Origin: Montifringilla adamsi
Lineage: Eukaryota; Chordata; Aves; Passeriformes; Passeridae
NCBI GenBank assembly: GCA_017590115.1
Contig: JAGGNK010006559.1
Location: 14,037,478-14,101,477 of the forward strand
Reading direction: 5' to 3'
DNA length: 64,000 bases
Shown here: positions 26,027-40,200 of the stretch, one piece after another
Layout: each line of letters opens with the position of its first letter
Position numbering within the stretch: the first letter of the stretch is position 1
Made by a program: the position numbers and the translations under genes
The notes under the pieces: model-generated
The model's input: only the letters and a program-made list of their open reading frames with translations
What the model was told of the DNA's origin: nothing
Database searches by the model: none

Positions 26027-29000
26027 CCCTGCCTCCTTCGGCACACAGCTGGGTAGTGCTCTGCAGATAGGCAGCAATTCAGCATTTTAGTGATGGTTTT
26101 CCCCACAATGTTCAGGTAATGCGTTATTATGCATTATTTATCATTTTTACACTAAGCTACAGAAATACCATTCTAAAGACAGAACATTTTATTTTCTCGT
26201 GATATTTTATGCTGCTTGTAAACACAGCACTAGGGTGTTTCATGGCTCACTTAATACATGAAGAGAATACAGTCAGAAACTAAAGACAAATGTCTCCATT
26301 TATGTACCAACCTGAATTGTGTATAGCTTGTTTTCAAAGTATTTAATAAATGCTGGAATGTCACATTTTGAATACAAAAAAGCCAAGGTCTCTTTGGCTT
26401 AGCTTGTGCTTGTAGAACAACATAAGTGAATTCAACTCAGCCCATAGCATTTAACCGTCTCGCTTAGCGAAACTACGCTTCAGTGAACAAGCACAGTGTG
26501 ATTATATAAACTATCATACCATGTAACTAGCACACTGTGTGCCCACAAGAAAAGCAGTCAAGATTGGTACAATCTTCTACCAAAATTGCAAGAATGACAG
26601 TGACAGCTACAAGAGCCTTTCATGGCCACATGTTCCTGCTTCCTGCAAAAACTCTGAGGTCGCTACTGCTTTTTCTGTCACTCAACCCCCAGAGTAAAGT
26701 GCAGTGCCTTCACAGTGCTGTACTTCAGGGCAGATATGATTGGAGATTACCGTCACAGAGCATTTTTGTTTTCTGTTTTTTTGTTAACATTAGCAAGGGA
26801 GCTCCACATTTTCATTTTTCCAGTCTCTGCACAACTGATCTTACTCAAACCCTCTGAAGAAAACTTACAAAAGCAAGGAATGGAAATTTCTAGCCTGAAT
26901 GACTTGCTTTGCTAAAAGTGATAAAGAATTACAGTAAACATTGTAGACAAGCCTAAAAGGACAAGTTGCAGGCCTTTTCCATTTGCATTTTGGAAACTTC
27001 CATTGCCATTTAATTATTAGCATGCATGTGTGCTGCCAGAGCACAAAGGAGGATGGACTTAGAATTTTCCTTCTCATTTTTCTCACATAAACTTGCTAAG
27101 TTTCAAGATACAAACATACAATTTGTTTCCCTAGTTGGTTTTACTGCATTCAGATTTAAGCAGCTCTCTTCTATAGCACTTAAATTTAAGCAAACAGTTC
27201 TTCTGCAAGACAGTCAGATATTTGATTCTGCCCTCATAGCAACTTCTTATTGGGAATTGGTGTTTATATGGATCTTATAATGTGACAAAAGGAGTTGTCA
27301 ACAAGACGCACTCTACAACACAAAATTTGAAAACTTTTGGGACTTTAAATATAACACAATACAAAATCTAACAAATGCAATTCCCTTCATTAGGCAAGAG
27401 AAGTAGCAGAGACCTTTTTGTTCACCAGATGAATTTTCACTTGTGTCAAAATTCAGAGAAGTCTGACACAAGCAGTTCAAATGGTGTTGCCTCAAAGAAG
27501 TACATTCACATTTTCTAACAAGTACTGCACTATTTCATGTTTACCATCTGCAGCTGGCAACCTCTAAGTTTAGGAGAAAGACCTGTCTACACTTGAAGAG
27601 TGGGTGTGAATATGGAAGTTAGGACTTGTAGATTGAACCTAATCAAACAGCTAGGCCTGGTATATTCTATAATTTTGTCTCAACCAACATCTTCTTCTAA
27701 TCTTTTTATGCCACTAACACAACATATAAATATAATTTAAATCAGGAACTGAAGCATGCTGAAACTTCTTCACTGGTGTGTTGTATCTGCTTCTCATGTT
27801 TTCAATTTTAGTCATTATATCTGACTAGAAAAGCATATAGTTTCTGATCAATAGGCAAATAAAGCTAGCAAAAAAAAAAAAAAAGAAAAGAAAAAATTTT
27901 TCATTTCCCATACATATTGCTCAAGTTCCAGTTGAGTGTAAAAAAAATCTTTCACCTTTAAAACGCAAATCTCTGAAATCTCTTTCTTTTGGCTGAGGAA
28001 AATGCTTCTTTCCCTATAACCTTGCTGATCCATGGCCTGGTCAGCATTGATTTTGCTCATAAAGGATTGTTTAGAGGACTTAATGATAACCCTTTCAGGG
28101 GGAGAGAAAGTGGCATTTCTTTATATTACAGAGGATGGTTGCAGCTGTGCTCCCGAACTTCAGAGCTTTTGAATTGCTCACAGGGAACTTGAACTACTTA
28201 CTGTGAAACTGGCTTTTAAAACTCAGCAGTTTTACCCTACTTCAATTTTCCTTTGATCTGCTGAATGCCCAACCTGCATTATTTTTAAATGTTTGTCAAC
28301 AAACTTTCAAATTCCAGTCCAATTAATTTCTTGCCTCACTTTGGCAGAGCTTCTCGTATAACTGCATCTGTCTCACTATGAATGAACGACTAATTTTTGA
28401 GACTAAGACTGACAAGAACTATCATAGCAATCTTTTTTTACTTTCTGCTTACTATTCAGCCTCAAGCATTAAGTTCCAGCACTTAAAACAAGTTACATCT
28501 TTCTATACATCTTTCTAGAAGCTTGACTTCAATGGACAAAGTTTTCATACAATGGCAATATTTCTCCATAGTTTCAATTAAACTAACTTTGCATTAACAA
28601 ATATTATAATGGTAAAACCAACTGAATTTATCAAGTTAGAAATGAAATCTATTCTAATTCAAATTTCTGAAAGTGATGTAAGTTGCAAAAGGTCCAGCTT
28701 AACAGCCAGTATTAAATCATTCAGGAGATGATGCCTGTCTACTGAGAAATGGGAATCTGGATGAACAGTGTAGGACTGAAACAGTAACTGGAGATGCTGG
28801 CAAAACAAGACTTGGATTTGTACATGTAACACATTTCATTTAAGAGCAGTGAATTACCATATTCTGGAAAGTAACAAACTGCTCTTCATTCTTACACCAG
28901 TACCATAAACATGAAGTACACATTTTCACTAGACTGAAACAACCTGGTCGTTCAGCAGTCTTGTGCATGGCATGCAATGCTTTAAAACTTTCTGCTCTGG

Positions 29001-30502
29001 GACCAGATAGGAGCATTTCTAAGTGCAGACTGCCCAGGAAGCAGTGCAGCCTCCTTCAATCTCTCTGTTTGCCGGCGATAGCTTTATGAGGTAGCTACTT
29101 CTCATCTCACTGCATCATGTTGGAAACTAAATGTCACTTCTGATCAAAGTTAGGCAAGAAAGAGGGATTGTCAGAAAACACAAACACAGCACAACTCATG
29201 TTAGATAACTACATTACAAAAAGGATGAGAATTTTAGATTATCTATGGTGAATAAGTATGCAAACTTAATCTCACCAGTGGGTAGTACTTATCCAAGTTG
29301 TTCTTTCTCATTATAGAATTACCACCTCTTTCAACTGGCTGAATTTTTTAAGAGCCATTCCAGACCACGTGTGAACATGCAAGCCTACACTGATTAGAGG
29401 CTACCCCACAGCATCTGCAGCTCCTTTCTAGTTATTAGAATATTCCAAGTCCAAATACTCTAACAAGAACAAATGTTGCCAGTCTAACACCTAAACACAT
29501 GAAAGTGATTTTACATGGTTACAATAGCATGACCTTTCCTTGCATTCTGACTTCTGAATCAGCTGCAAAGGAAACAATGACCCTGTGAAGTTGTAGTCAA
29601 GTGACACAAACCATTGATGACTTTTAGGAAAAAAACCCACTGGTATCTGAAAGATCACAGTAAGGACTGAGACTTTGAAACTTTAGCAAGAATTATAAAT
29701 GATTTCTATTTTCTCTTGAGCACAGCACCACGACAAACCCTACCTTACCAGTGTTGTCACTGGACTATTTCTCTGACAGAGAAATTCTGTTTGGTGAGAA
29801 GAAACATTTTTGCCCATAGTAAATGTTACATTTTGAAGCATAAGTTTATAGCTGTCAGGAAAATAAGATTAGAGGGAATTGAAAATCTGCAGATGTTTCT
29901 GGTAGCATTATGCAGATCCAATGACTGTACTGTGTAATATTTACTTTAAAAAGCATACTACAGCCCCCAAGATATGCTTATCCTCAAAAGTACAGTACAT
30001 CACTCAAAAGGCATGTAGTACAAGAATTAAGATCCAGAAATGAATGTGAGATCTATCAGTACTTCTACTTGCTAAAGAAAAGTTTAAATCTGAACCCTTT
30101 GCCAACCAAGATTTCATTTTCTGTGGTACTGGTGCTAGTGATTTTTACCAAATCTTATAAAAATTCTGCATGGATTTATGCGTATGTGTGCAAAGAGTGG
30201 AGGATTGTGAGAAACCCTCACAACCATTATAGAAAATAAGATCAATATGGGTCACAAGATAATATCAACCAGATTAAAATATTTAGTTGTTATGCTTTGA
30301 AATACAGGAGAAAAAAAGGGCTGTTTCCTTGTAAAATATCACCTGGTGATTTTCTCCCAGCCACTTTTCTTCATTAGTTCTAGTTCCCAGAGGCTTCTGT
30401 TCTACAAGGTTGGGGATAGTCAGAAAAATCCTCAGTGAAAGCTCCTACACAGGGGCTCAAAAGCATGGAAGTCTATGACACATATAAACATTAGAAAAAT
30501 AT

Positions 30503-30648
30503 ATATACATGCATATATATACATACATTTATACACACAAACATATAAAATCAAATATTACCAGTTATGTCCAGAATAATATACATGCATATATATACAT
30601 ACATTTATACACACAAACATATCAAATATTACCAGTTATGTCCAGAAT
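30503..30648. repeat. Tandem duplication, 76-bp unit, two copies
   Basis: Copy 1 (30503-30577) and copy 2 (30579-30648) share the same order: ATATACATGCATATATATAC, ACATTTATACACACAAACAT, then CAAATATTACCAGTTATGTC and CAGAAT. Copy 2 lacks five bases after AACATAT. Otherwise the copies are identical as far as I can see, so the duplication is recent. An ORF spanning it (30509-30700) is an artefact of the repeat. Confidence 0.95.
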
Positions 30649-33121
30649 TACACACTGCCTCCACTGTGCTATGTTGGCATTGCATGTCAACATCTATTAA
30701 CACCGAATAACAAAGAAAGTTTTTGGTGAGATTTCTGAAGCGCTGGTTGGAACAGTCCACTTCCTCCAGTGCAGGAGGCTCTTCCAACACACAACAAAAT
30801 AAAGGAATGTACAGAGGAATGGGTACCTTGGAACAAGAAATGTGGCTTCACTGGAGCCCATGAAGTTGTCAGATGCATGGTCAACCATGAAATGTGGTAT
30901 TAGTGAAGAAGTCAGTCTGATGGAGTTGGAGAGTGGAGCTGGTGTAGTGTTTCCTGTGCTGGGTGCTTCATCCTGCATTTGTTCTACTGGACCCTAGATT
31001 TGGAATTTAATGCAATGTTATCAGGGAATGAAATTGCACTGCCAGTCAGGGATTTTTCCATTAGTTTGTCCTTCTGCAGATTATTTTGGCTTTCATTTTT
31101 CATCCTGTGAGTTATTGGGCAAGCGAAAGATGGAAGCAGGTTGGATCAGGAGAAGGAATAACCAGTGAGTGAGGGGATGGCTACTGTCCTTTGAGCAGCT
31201 GATCCTGTGGGAGAGATTGTCCTACCAGCCAAAGCAAATTGGATTTGTCTTTTGGCTGAGACGTAAAATCATCTTCCCATCCACCTATCCCCAGTAAAGA
31301 GCAAAGTTCTTTTTCAAGCAGGTTATAGAAGGAGCTTAAGGAATTGTGACATGGCTTTACACAGAACATGTGAGTGAAGGACTTGTCCAGAGCCTCCTGG
31401 CGCAGAATGACTGATTCCTGCTCTCTGGGAATATGTATAATATGAATAATATGTACAGCAATGGTGTAAGAAAAATTGCCCAAAAAAGCCACTCAGTCAA
31501 GACAGAATTTTCCAAATCTTTTTCATTACTAACCTCTGGATACTCTGACCTTGCAGGATGTAGCAATAGAATTAAATTGAGCAGAATGCCAAAATACCTG
31601 ATAATTAACTTTATTTAACTTCCCCTAATATCAGTCTACAAACAGGATATGGTTTCAAATAATTAGGCATATAAGATCTTTAAAACTTCCTAAATTGTTT
31701 TATTTTTCTAACTACATTAGCCCAATGATTTTTGAACCCTTTGGATTTGTACATTGTCAGGGCTGATGCTAGTGAAGAGGTGCTCTGTGGCTTCCCTTCT
31801 GTAGGCAAAAGGAATCTGACACTAATATGACCTTCTTAGCTCAGTTTAAAAGGAGGTTTGCTGAGCTTTAGAGAGTAACTGCACAAAATAATTCTACATA
31901 GTAGAAATTTAAATCAAGAGACTGAGCATATTTCTTTCAAATCAGGGAATGCAGGTGGATCTGTGTAAAAGTACAGACGAAACCCCCACTTTTCATACTA
32001 AATTAGGAAAAGAGTACAGCAATACTCCTCTTTGCAGCTTACTGAACCATCTGCCTATTTATGATACTGCTGATTCTGCCAAGAACTGTTCCCTAATTTC
32101 ATAGAAATCAAGGAGAATCTTGGTGTTTTTTATAGACCATAACACAGGTTGGACTTCTATCTTTGCTGGGGGAATTGTGCAATTCAAGACAGCTGCACTG
32201 TGACTATACAGCTGCAGTCCTTTCCTTTTCCAGAGACAGAAACTGCTGAAAGCCTCCCTTTGACAGGACACCATATAATCTTGTCTAAATCACTCATTAA
32301 TGCCTCCGAGGATAGTGACCACTAAAATCACACAAAGTAACTTTTGCCAGGTGAGATGCTCCTGGTTCTATCCCCTTCCCTCTGGGTTTCTAATTTGGTT
32401 TTCATTGTCCCTTTAGTAGTTTCATTGTAGGTGCATTGGTTGAGCTGCACCACTGAAGTGTTGAAACTGAACAATATCCACTATATTTGGGTTCTTCATT
32501 ATACCACTGCCAAAAGAGTGCTTCCTGTCCTTGCTCTCATGTACCACACGTGATGGCAATGAAAGGATGTGTGCAATTGCTAAGTACACAACAGGAGGGA
32601 ACTGGATGTAGTAACCAACCCTTAAGTTGTCTCATTTTGTTTCCTTATTGGGTGTGACTAGTAGACATATAGAATTAAAACAGTCTCTCCATAAGGCTAT
32701 AAATCCCCCTATCAGCCATGTCAACAGAAGAAAAGAATGGTGTTTCACTAGAAGTTAGATGTTAGAATGAATGGCGAAGCTCTCAGCAGAAAACACAAGA
32801 ATGGATTTGTGCACAACTGCAAATCTGTGCAAGTGTAACACAACTGATATTTCAGAAGCGGCAGAGCACAAAGCAAAAACAGTGTGTGCTATTCCTAACA
32901 GTAATACAACAAGAAGAAAAAAAACCCCTTCAGTGTTAAACTTTTCTGTTTTGGAAACCAGAGAAAAGAGCCGTAACCTTGTAAAAGGCCTTGTAATTTT
33001 CTTCTGCAACATTTTTGCACTGACTGAATTGCCACAGGCTCATCTCTGAAAGCTTGAGGATAGCCAGAAAATTTCTGGAATAGACATAATGTGGAGGTGG
33101 ATAAATGCATGAGAAATAAAA

Positions 33122-33168
33122 CCACATATACATACATACATTTACATATACATATATATATATATGTG
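33122..33168. repeat. AT/ACAT-rich microsatellite
   Basis: ACATA and CATA units followed by a short (AT)n run at about 33153-33166. Low-complexity DNA with no other feature attached. Apparent proteins read across it on the minus strand (YIYICIC-type) are translation of the repeat. Confidence 0.85.
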
Positions 33169-34725
33169 GAAAGTGCATGTTGGACATGCTGAAGTGTCTG
33201 GCACATTGCATTTACTGCGACATGTTGCCTCCTACTCCACTATTGTGCTATGCACGAGTTGCCATTAAGATAGAATGACAAAAAAAAGACGTCTAGTAAG
33301 AAATATGAGGTTTTGATGGGATGGACCCCACTAGTCCCAGGGCAAGAGCCACTTCTGTTCTCTTCTGTTCTCTTTGTCTTGCTCAGCACTCTTCTCCTAC
33401 TCTAAATCACTTCCCTGTAACAGTAATAGCCCATCTGGACATAATAGCAAAAAAAAAACAAAAAAACCAAAACTCTGGGTCTGCACTGAGATTGATCAAT
33501 GATTCATGAATGTGCTCTAGTTCCTTCCTAGTCTGAGCATGCCTTTGTGATTACCATAAAGCAAAACCCACCAAAATTTAGAGCTAGTGTATGTTTGTGC
33601 ATATCCACACATAAACACTCATGATGATTTGGCACAGGCTTAGCATATGAGTCAAAAGTAATTGTGATTCCAACAGTATAGATATAAAATTCACACTTTG
33701 ATGCATGTTCTTTTTGACTTTATCTATAACACTCCTGCAAAACATTCTCTTTAAAAAACAGAAGGGCAGGGAGGGGATTTTTGCTCCCAGAAAACCCTGG
33801 GATATTAAAAACCTTTCAATTAACTTATACCAATGTCATCCTTCACATATTCATGGGATATTGGATTTCTCAGGCAGAAGAAATTAGTGCAGTGTTACTG
33901 CACATGGGGTTTATTTGAGAAGCTGTGCAGGGACTGTGGCAGCAGTAGGAGCAATAATGTTCATGTTGTACCTATCCTTTTATTCTCAGTTATTGAAGGA
34001 GACATACCAAAGGACACTCTTTATATTACCCTGTAAATGAGCATTATTTTGCAGCTGGCAGGAAGAAATTGCCCTTTTATTAAGAATAGGCCACAAGTTT
34101 TCTGATAAAAGAGTTCTGCATAAGAAACCCCAGGATGTGGGTCGTGCCGTGGTTGTTAGGTATGGGTGCAGAGTACCCAGGAATACTCACTGGATGAATA
34201 CTCACATCAACATAGCCAGAGATCTGCTTTCATTAGATAAATTCCTATATGGAAATAAAATAGATCTATGAAGCAGGTGCTGCAAATGAACTGCCTTGTG
34301 AACATTGCAGGAAAATCACTAGAAAATTTTTTTTCTATTGGAAGAGAAATTAATCATCACCATTTGCCTTTATCTCCGGTATATGCTCATGACTGCTCCG
34401 CAAAATAAACTTGCATGCATTTGTCATGTCAGATGCTGAGTGTTTATCCCACTTCTTTGATGTTTTCCCTCTCATGTGATACAGGGCTTGATCCACCTTC
34501 TGTGACAACCATGGAGCCAGATAAGACTCATTTGCCACTTTTGTAGGCTATTTTAGACCATGTAAAAACTGTCTTCATCACAGCAGAGCTTAAATGACTT
34601 CTGTTAGGCATCAAGTGCCTGAATAAAATTATGTGAGCTATCTTCAGAATAGTTTTAAAAGAGCTCCCCCTCCAAAGAAACTCTTAGTGTTTTATGTTCT
34701 AGTACAAGCAGTAGATTCTCCCTGA

Positions 34726-34748
34726 ACAGAGAACATGCTGTTCTCTGT
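34726..34748. promoter_or_regulatory. Perfect palindromic steroid-receptor (GRE/ARE-type) element
   Basis: AGAACA-TGC-TGTTCT at 34730-34744 is the ideal inverted repeat with 3-bp spacer recognised by glucocorticoid, androgen, progesterone and mineralocorticoid receptors. The symmetry extends two more base pairs each way beyond the core repeat on both sides, giving 10-bp arms (ACAGAGAACA and TGTTCTCTGT). It lies in the gene desert about 26 kb upstream of GALR1. Whether it is bound or active is unknown. Confidence 0.5.
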
Positions 34749-37086
34749 GATGGTGTACTCTGAAGATGGATGTTGCACTTGGTGCTGAGAGAATGTGTGA
34801 ATTCACTTGACTTCTTTCAAACAAAGCTCAGTATGTGGAAAAAGCTTGGCGTCTTTGCTTGGAAACAGGCTAAATTCCAATAGCAGCCTTTAGTTGACAC
34901 TGCACCATGGTGCCAACATGCTAAACAAATAGAAATACAGTGTAGCGAAAGGCGCATAAGAAACATAAATTAAAGAGTTTGGCACCATAAATGATAGCAT
35001 TTGCTGTGTACTTGACAAACAAGACGGGAAAGAGCCCTGCTGTCAGCAGGTGTGCAGGGCCCAGCCACGCTCTGTACCTGCTGTGCTGCACCAGGCACTT
35101 CCCTGTACCAAAATATGGTATGAAATATTGTAATAAAAGAAGTACATCAAAAGGAAAATGCTTCCTTCTTTAATTTTTTTAAAATTAACTATTGGGTGAA
35201 AGTATGTTATCCTTTCTGTGAGAAAGATGTTTTAAAAACTGGCTTTGCTTCCATTTACAAAAAAAAAAAAAATTGACAATGTGAAAAAAATTAATGACAT
35301 AAAGAGTCCATGTTTTAACTGATAACAAGGAATCCTTTAAAACAGAGCTTTCACGAATAACAGTTTAGAAAACACAAATTAAGACTTACAGTATTTTGCT
35401 AAAACTATTACCCTGCTTTGAAAACAAGGGAAACTAAAACATGGGAAATTGTTTTTTATCAAACAAGCATAAGCAATCCCTCTGATTTCACCCAAAAAGG
35501 AAGAAATTTGGTGTAAATAGCTCAGGAAAAATGAATGATATGATATACATTGATATGATATGTTGGTGGCTCTCAAATTTATAGTAATAACACTAATTGA
35601 TGCTTGCTTTAACTGTAAGAGTTTACATCTAGCATCAAGTATTATTCCTAGAGAAAAATTATTCTTCCTAAAGTAAAGACAGTCCACATTTGTGTATGTA
35701 CACAAAAGACATTCATGGACTGCTAGTTTGTGTGAAAATTATTATTTGTCTTGGAACATTTTTTTAAAAACCATGTCAGCATGATGAATGGTTTCTATTA
35801 TCCCAGGGTTTTTTTACATTTCTTTTAAATGTCCCCCATCATATATTATTGATTTCCTTGTAATACCTCTGAAACTAAAGAAAAAAGGTTTCTTTTACTG
35901 CAATTCCCATCAAGACTTCAGAGGAAATGTTTTTATTATAGGTACTTTGAATGAGTGTGCAGTCTTCTAATGTACTTGGGAGTTTGACAAACCTACTGAC
36001 TTTTCCCAAAATGTTCCCTTCAGTGAACAAAGGTTGAAACCCCAAAGATTTAAAGCTCTGTGAGAACACAAAGCAGAATGCTGCAGGTATTGAGTTATAA
36101 ACAAGACTAAACTAAAAGCTGTAAACCATATGAGATTGCTCCAATTTTGAATTAGAATCCTGCTGCTCCTTATAAAACCAGTTCCTCTACAAAAGCCACT
36201 TTCTGTCCATTAACCTCTGTAGAAAACAGCATTATCCCTGCACTTCAGCTTTCACAGTGCTGCAATTAACCAATTGCATGTTAATTGGTTACATATTGTA
36301 AAGATTTTTTTCAAAGTACTCTTTTTATACAAAAATTGCCACTGTTGAAGACAAGACTCAGCCAATGCTACCAGAGAAACAGCCACTATGAGCACTCTGT
36401 TAAGTAGTATGTGGTAGGACTACTTTTCTTCCTGATTTGATCTGCAGTAGGCAGAACCCCCCAAGACAAACAATGAAAATTTTATCAGGGATATGATTTA
36501 GGAAATTCTTTTCAGCCGTGTTTTCATGATGACAAATGATGATAAAAAATGATGACAGAGAAAGGAAGAAGGGTCCAATATCAGGTAAATTTGCACTTAG
36601 CAGCAAAAAAGGATAAAATCCTCCCTTGACGCCCATGGATAAATTTTAGTGCAAGGTCCTTTAAACAATATCTTGCATGTATATATATATAAGTGCATCC
36701 TATGGATTTTCCTGCAACATAATTCCTCCATACGCTTGTCACATTTCTGTGTCATTACCATCTAGTCTTCATTTATATTTGCTGCTTGGTAGAAAGCAAG
36801 CATTTCAGATCCCATCTGTCTTTGATAGCAAAATGTTCACTGCTAAACTATAGCAGGAATTCCTTTCCAGAAAAAAAGGCTTTGTCTGTGAGCATTGACA
36901 GTAGTTGTCTTGACTCACATAATGTATATGTATACTTAAAGAATGTTTAAAGAATCTCACATGGATAAAAATATGAGTCAGGTTTCAAACTGAGATAGAC
37001 AAAACAGTAGGAGGAAGTACAGCCTTCAGTCTCTGCCTTTTGAAGACACAGGATACTTTATTAGACTATATGTTAGGTATACAACT

Positions 37087-37159
37087 CATCTATCTATCTA
37101 TCTATCATCTATCCATCCATCTATCCATCTATCTATCAATCTGTACATCCATCTATCTG

Positions 37160-37213
<54 letters not shown>
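37087..37213. repeat. (ATCT)n tetranucleotide microsatellite
   Basis: About 125 bp of ATCT units. The left half is interrupted by CATC, GTAC and TGTC variants, and the right part (about 37156-37212) is a pure run of roughly 14 units. The pure block is the part expected to be polymorphic. Confidence 0.97.
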
Positions 37214-40200
37214 CCTGTTCACATAGCCCATTGATCTCTAGCTAACACTTGAGCCAGCTCTGACTTCAAGAGAAAATAAAGCAGGCTTGTGGCCCTGGGA
37301 ATTCTGACATGAAAACCAGAACTGACTCCAAAGAGATCAAGCTGTAGAAAACCACATCCATAACAGCGTTCCTTTATCATGTTGTAAAAACAAGATACGT
37401 CTGAAATTAACAGGTGAAGAATGCACAGATATCAAATGGTTTGGGGGCCTTTTCTGAAATGCTGAATGTTCACATTATTTGATTCTGACACCTTGATCCT
37501 GTCAGTAAAAAGAATCAAAAAACACTATGGTATATATAATTGTATGCTTTGTTACCTGTGGCAAGGGCTCGGAGAAGAATGGTTCAGTGTAGACAAAAGC
37601 ACAGTATTTATGTGAATATGTAAACAAGGGAACTGTATTTTGTTAAAAATAAACTCCTTTGGAATAGTTCTGCCAATTAAACAGTATCAATAAAAGATGC
37701 TTTTCCTGAATTTCTAGAAAGAAACATGACAAAAAAACCTGAAATACATTTAATTAATTTAATCCATTTCACTCTCATACTTTAAAGTGGTCATCATTAC
37801 AGTTCCTGCAAGGACTTCCCTCTCTCTCTCTGACTCACTGGGAATGCTTCTGCTGGTCCTGAAGTGGATCTTAGAAAGCCTCACAAGGAAAATCACTAGT
37901 AGCTGGTCCTCTGTCTCTAGAAGCTAGGCTGCTTCTGCCTCTCTATCTACACACTCTTTTCTCTTTCTACACACCCCTCTCTCACACATCTAGCCAAGGA
38001 GGGCACATTATGGTACCAGTCAACATGGAGCCCAATATTCAGGTGTGGGGGGAAATAGTTATGCTGTTTAAAGCTTAGCCTCTCCCTTCCCTCGCCCAAG
38101 CCCAGGGAGACCAAATGTTGGCTGTCAAATACCGGAAAAAAAATCTTTGTTCTGCTCCCCTGTGTAACAATGGAACTTCACTGGGAGTTGTTGCATTATT
38201 AGACCAGATACTTCTCCAAATAAATTGAGTCAATATGGAATATCAAATGCATTTTTCAGTCTGAGTAGAGGGTAAAATTTGCTCAGTAGGCCTTTTTAAA
38301 CTAAATCATACAAAAGTGTTTTTTACCATCATGCAGATTTTAGAGAAATGAATAATTGATAAAGAAGAAATGCATTATCACTTTTTTTCAGGTGACTATG
38401 AAGATAATTACCTTATCTCCTATGAATAATTGTACAAAACTTCTTTAAAAGTGCTGCACAATTTTTTATCACAGTATGCAAGAACATTCACCTACGTAAA
38501 TAACAAAAAAATGCTATCATGCCTTTTTCATGTCTCTAGCAGATAACTAAAATGTGCAGAACTCTAAAAATATCTGGTGGCAAGATATTTCTTTTCAACT
38601 TCCTTCTTTAGATATGCAAAGAAATTTAATTAAATGAATCACTGTAGAAAGCCTCACACTTTGAAAAGCACAGGCAGAAAGGGACATTTCTGGTATCTAT
38701 GACCCAGAGCAGAAGTAAGTCATATAATGAGCATTTCTTAAATAATATTAGCTTAACAGGTGGTTACAGATTTTTCAGATCAATCAAATCATATCCTCTC
38801 CATAGGGAGTGAGATTAAAGAGATGGCTCGCAGTGACCAACTTTAAATGCAGTAAACTGATCCTTATAAGCTCTCTCTCCAGCCTTCCTTTTCCTTTCCT
38901 TTTCCTTTCCTCTTCCTCTTTCCCCTTCCCCCTCCTCCCCCTACTCCATAAAGAACCTTTTTTACAACAGGATCAGTAAAATTGTTTAAAGGATACCTCC
39001 CACGCTCCCCCATGCAGTTCACTAGAGAGGTGAAATTAAGAGATCAAGAAACTCTCAGGGCAAATGACTTCCAGCAAATTCGAGTACTCCTGGTTGGAAT
39101 GTACTGCCAATAGCACCCTGCTTGCTAAAACAAGTGGCTCTGTGTAAGCAGCTCTTGGGAGTAGGTCTGCTGATTGCTGTATTATGACACAGAGAGGGAA
39201 GGGGAAGATGCTTGCTTAGATAACTGATCCAAGACCCTACTATAGTCACTGCAGTCACTTACTTGGAGGTCAGCAGAATTTAAAAGGAACCAAGTTTCTA
39301 AAGTACACAGACATCCCTAAGTCTAATTAGTATTTCCTCAGTTGTTATGCATTTGTCTTGAGTGCCGTCTTCAAAGATTACAAAAGAAAGTCAAGTACAT
39401 CTTCAAAAAATATCCTTTCCAATTGCCTGATTCTCAGATCACTCTCTCTACCATGAAAACGTATCAAGAGCTATCTTGACAGATCTTGACAGACCACTTC
39501 TAGCAAGAAGGTAGCCACAAGTGCTTTGATTAAAACAGATTCACAAAACTTCAGGCATCATAGAACTGTTGGACTTTCAACTTCTTTTAAATTTACCATT
39601 GGAATTAACATGTATTATTAAATTCCATAATCTACAATCCTATGCTGGACTGCTGGCATTTTTTATGCCGAGCAACGCTTGCAAACCCCATGAGCCTTTT
39701 TATGCAAGGAGAAGAAGCTTACTCAAAAAAACTCCCAAAACCAAAACTAAAAATGACCTTTGTCTCAGCCGAGTTATAAATGGAGACAAAACTTTGAGAA
39801 GAATGAGTGTTTTGTTTTAGGAGAACAACTACTCAACTACTCCTGCTTTTGCAGCTTCTGTGAGGAATTGCCTTCCTGGTGCTTCAGTTTCCTAAAGTGC
39901 ACCCTAACCACTAGGTGTGTTAGCATGATCATTGTACTTGAATTTCAGATAAGGAATTTGTCTTTTGCAGTCTGAGGGGAATACTTTGACTTTTATTAAG
40001 CAGCACAAAGGATCGGCATCAGCATAATAGTAATGCAATTATTATATCCTAACAAACAAGACAGGGTGAGCTAAATAATTATCAAGATGAGGTCAAGCTG
40101 AAAGTGGTGTGTTGCAGCAGGAACTGGAAGCTGCAGAGGAAAATTAGGTATGAGTCCTTAAAAAATGTCCCTTTACAACTTGAGAAGATGATGTGATGAG

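Larger units (their letters stand above)
22415..37086. other. Gene-free stretch
   Basis: Fourteen kilobases of AT-rich DNA with no defensible gene. Longest frames are about 110 codons and lack conserved features. It holds the 20-bp duplication at 25988, the 76-bp duplication at 30503, the ACAT microsatellite at 33122 and the steroid-receptor palindrome at 34726. A near-palindrome TAACCAATT/AATTGGTTA lies at 36267-36291. Confidence 0.6.

Noticed and set aside
37040..37234. 64-codon frame rich in YLSI repeats
   Set aside because: Translation of the ATCT microsatellite.
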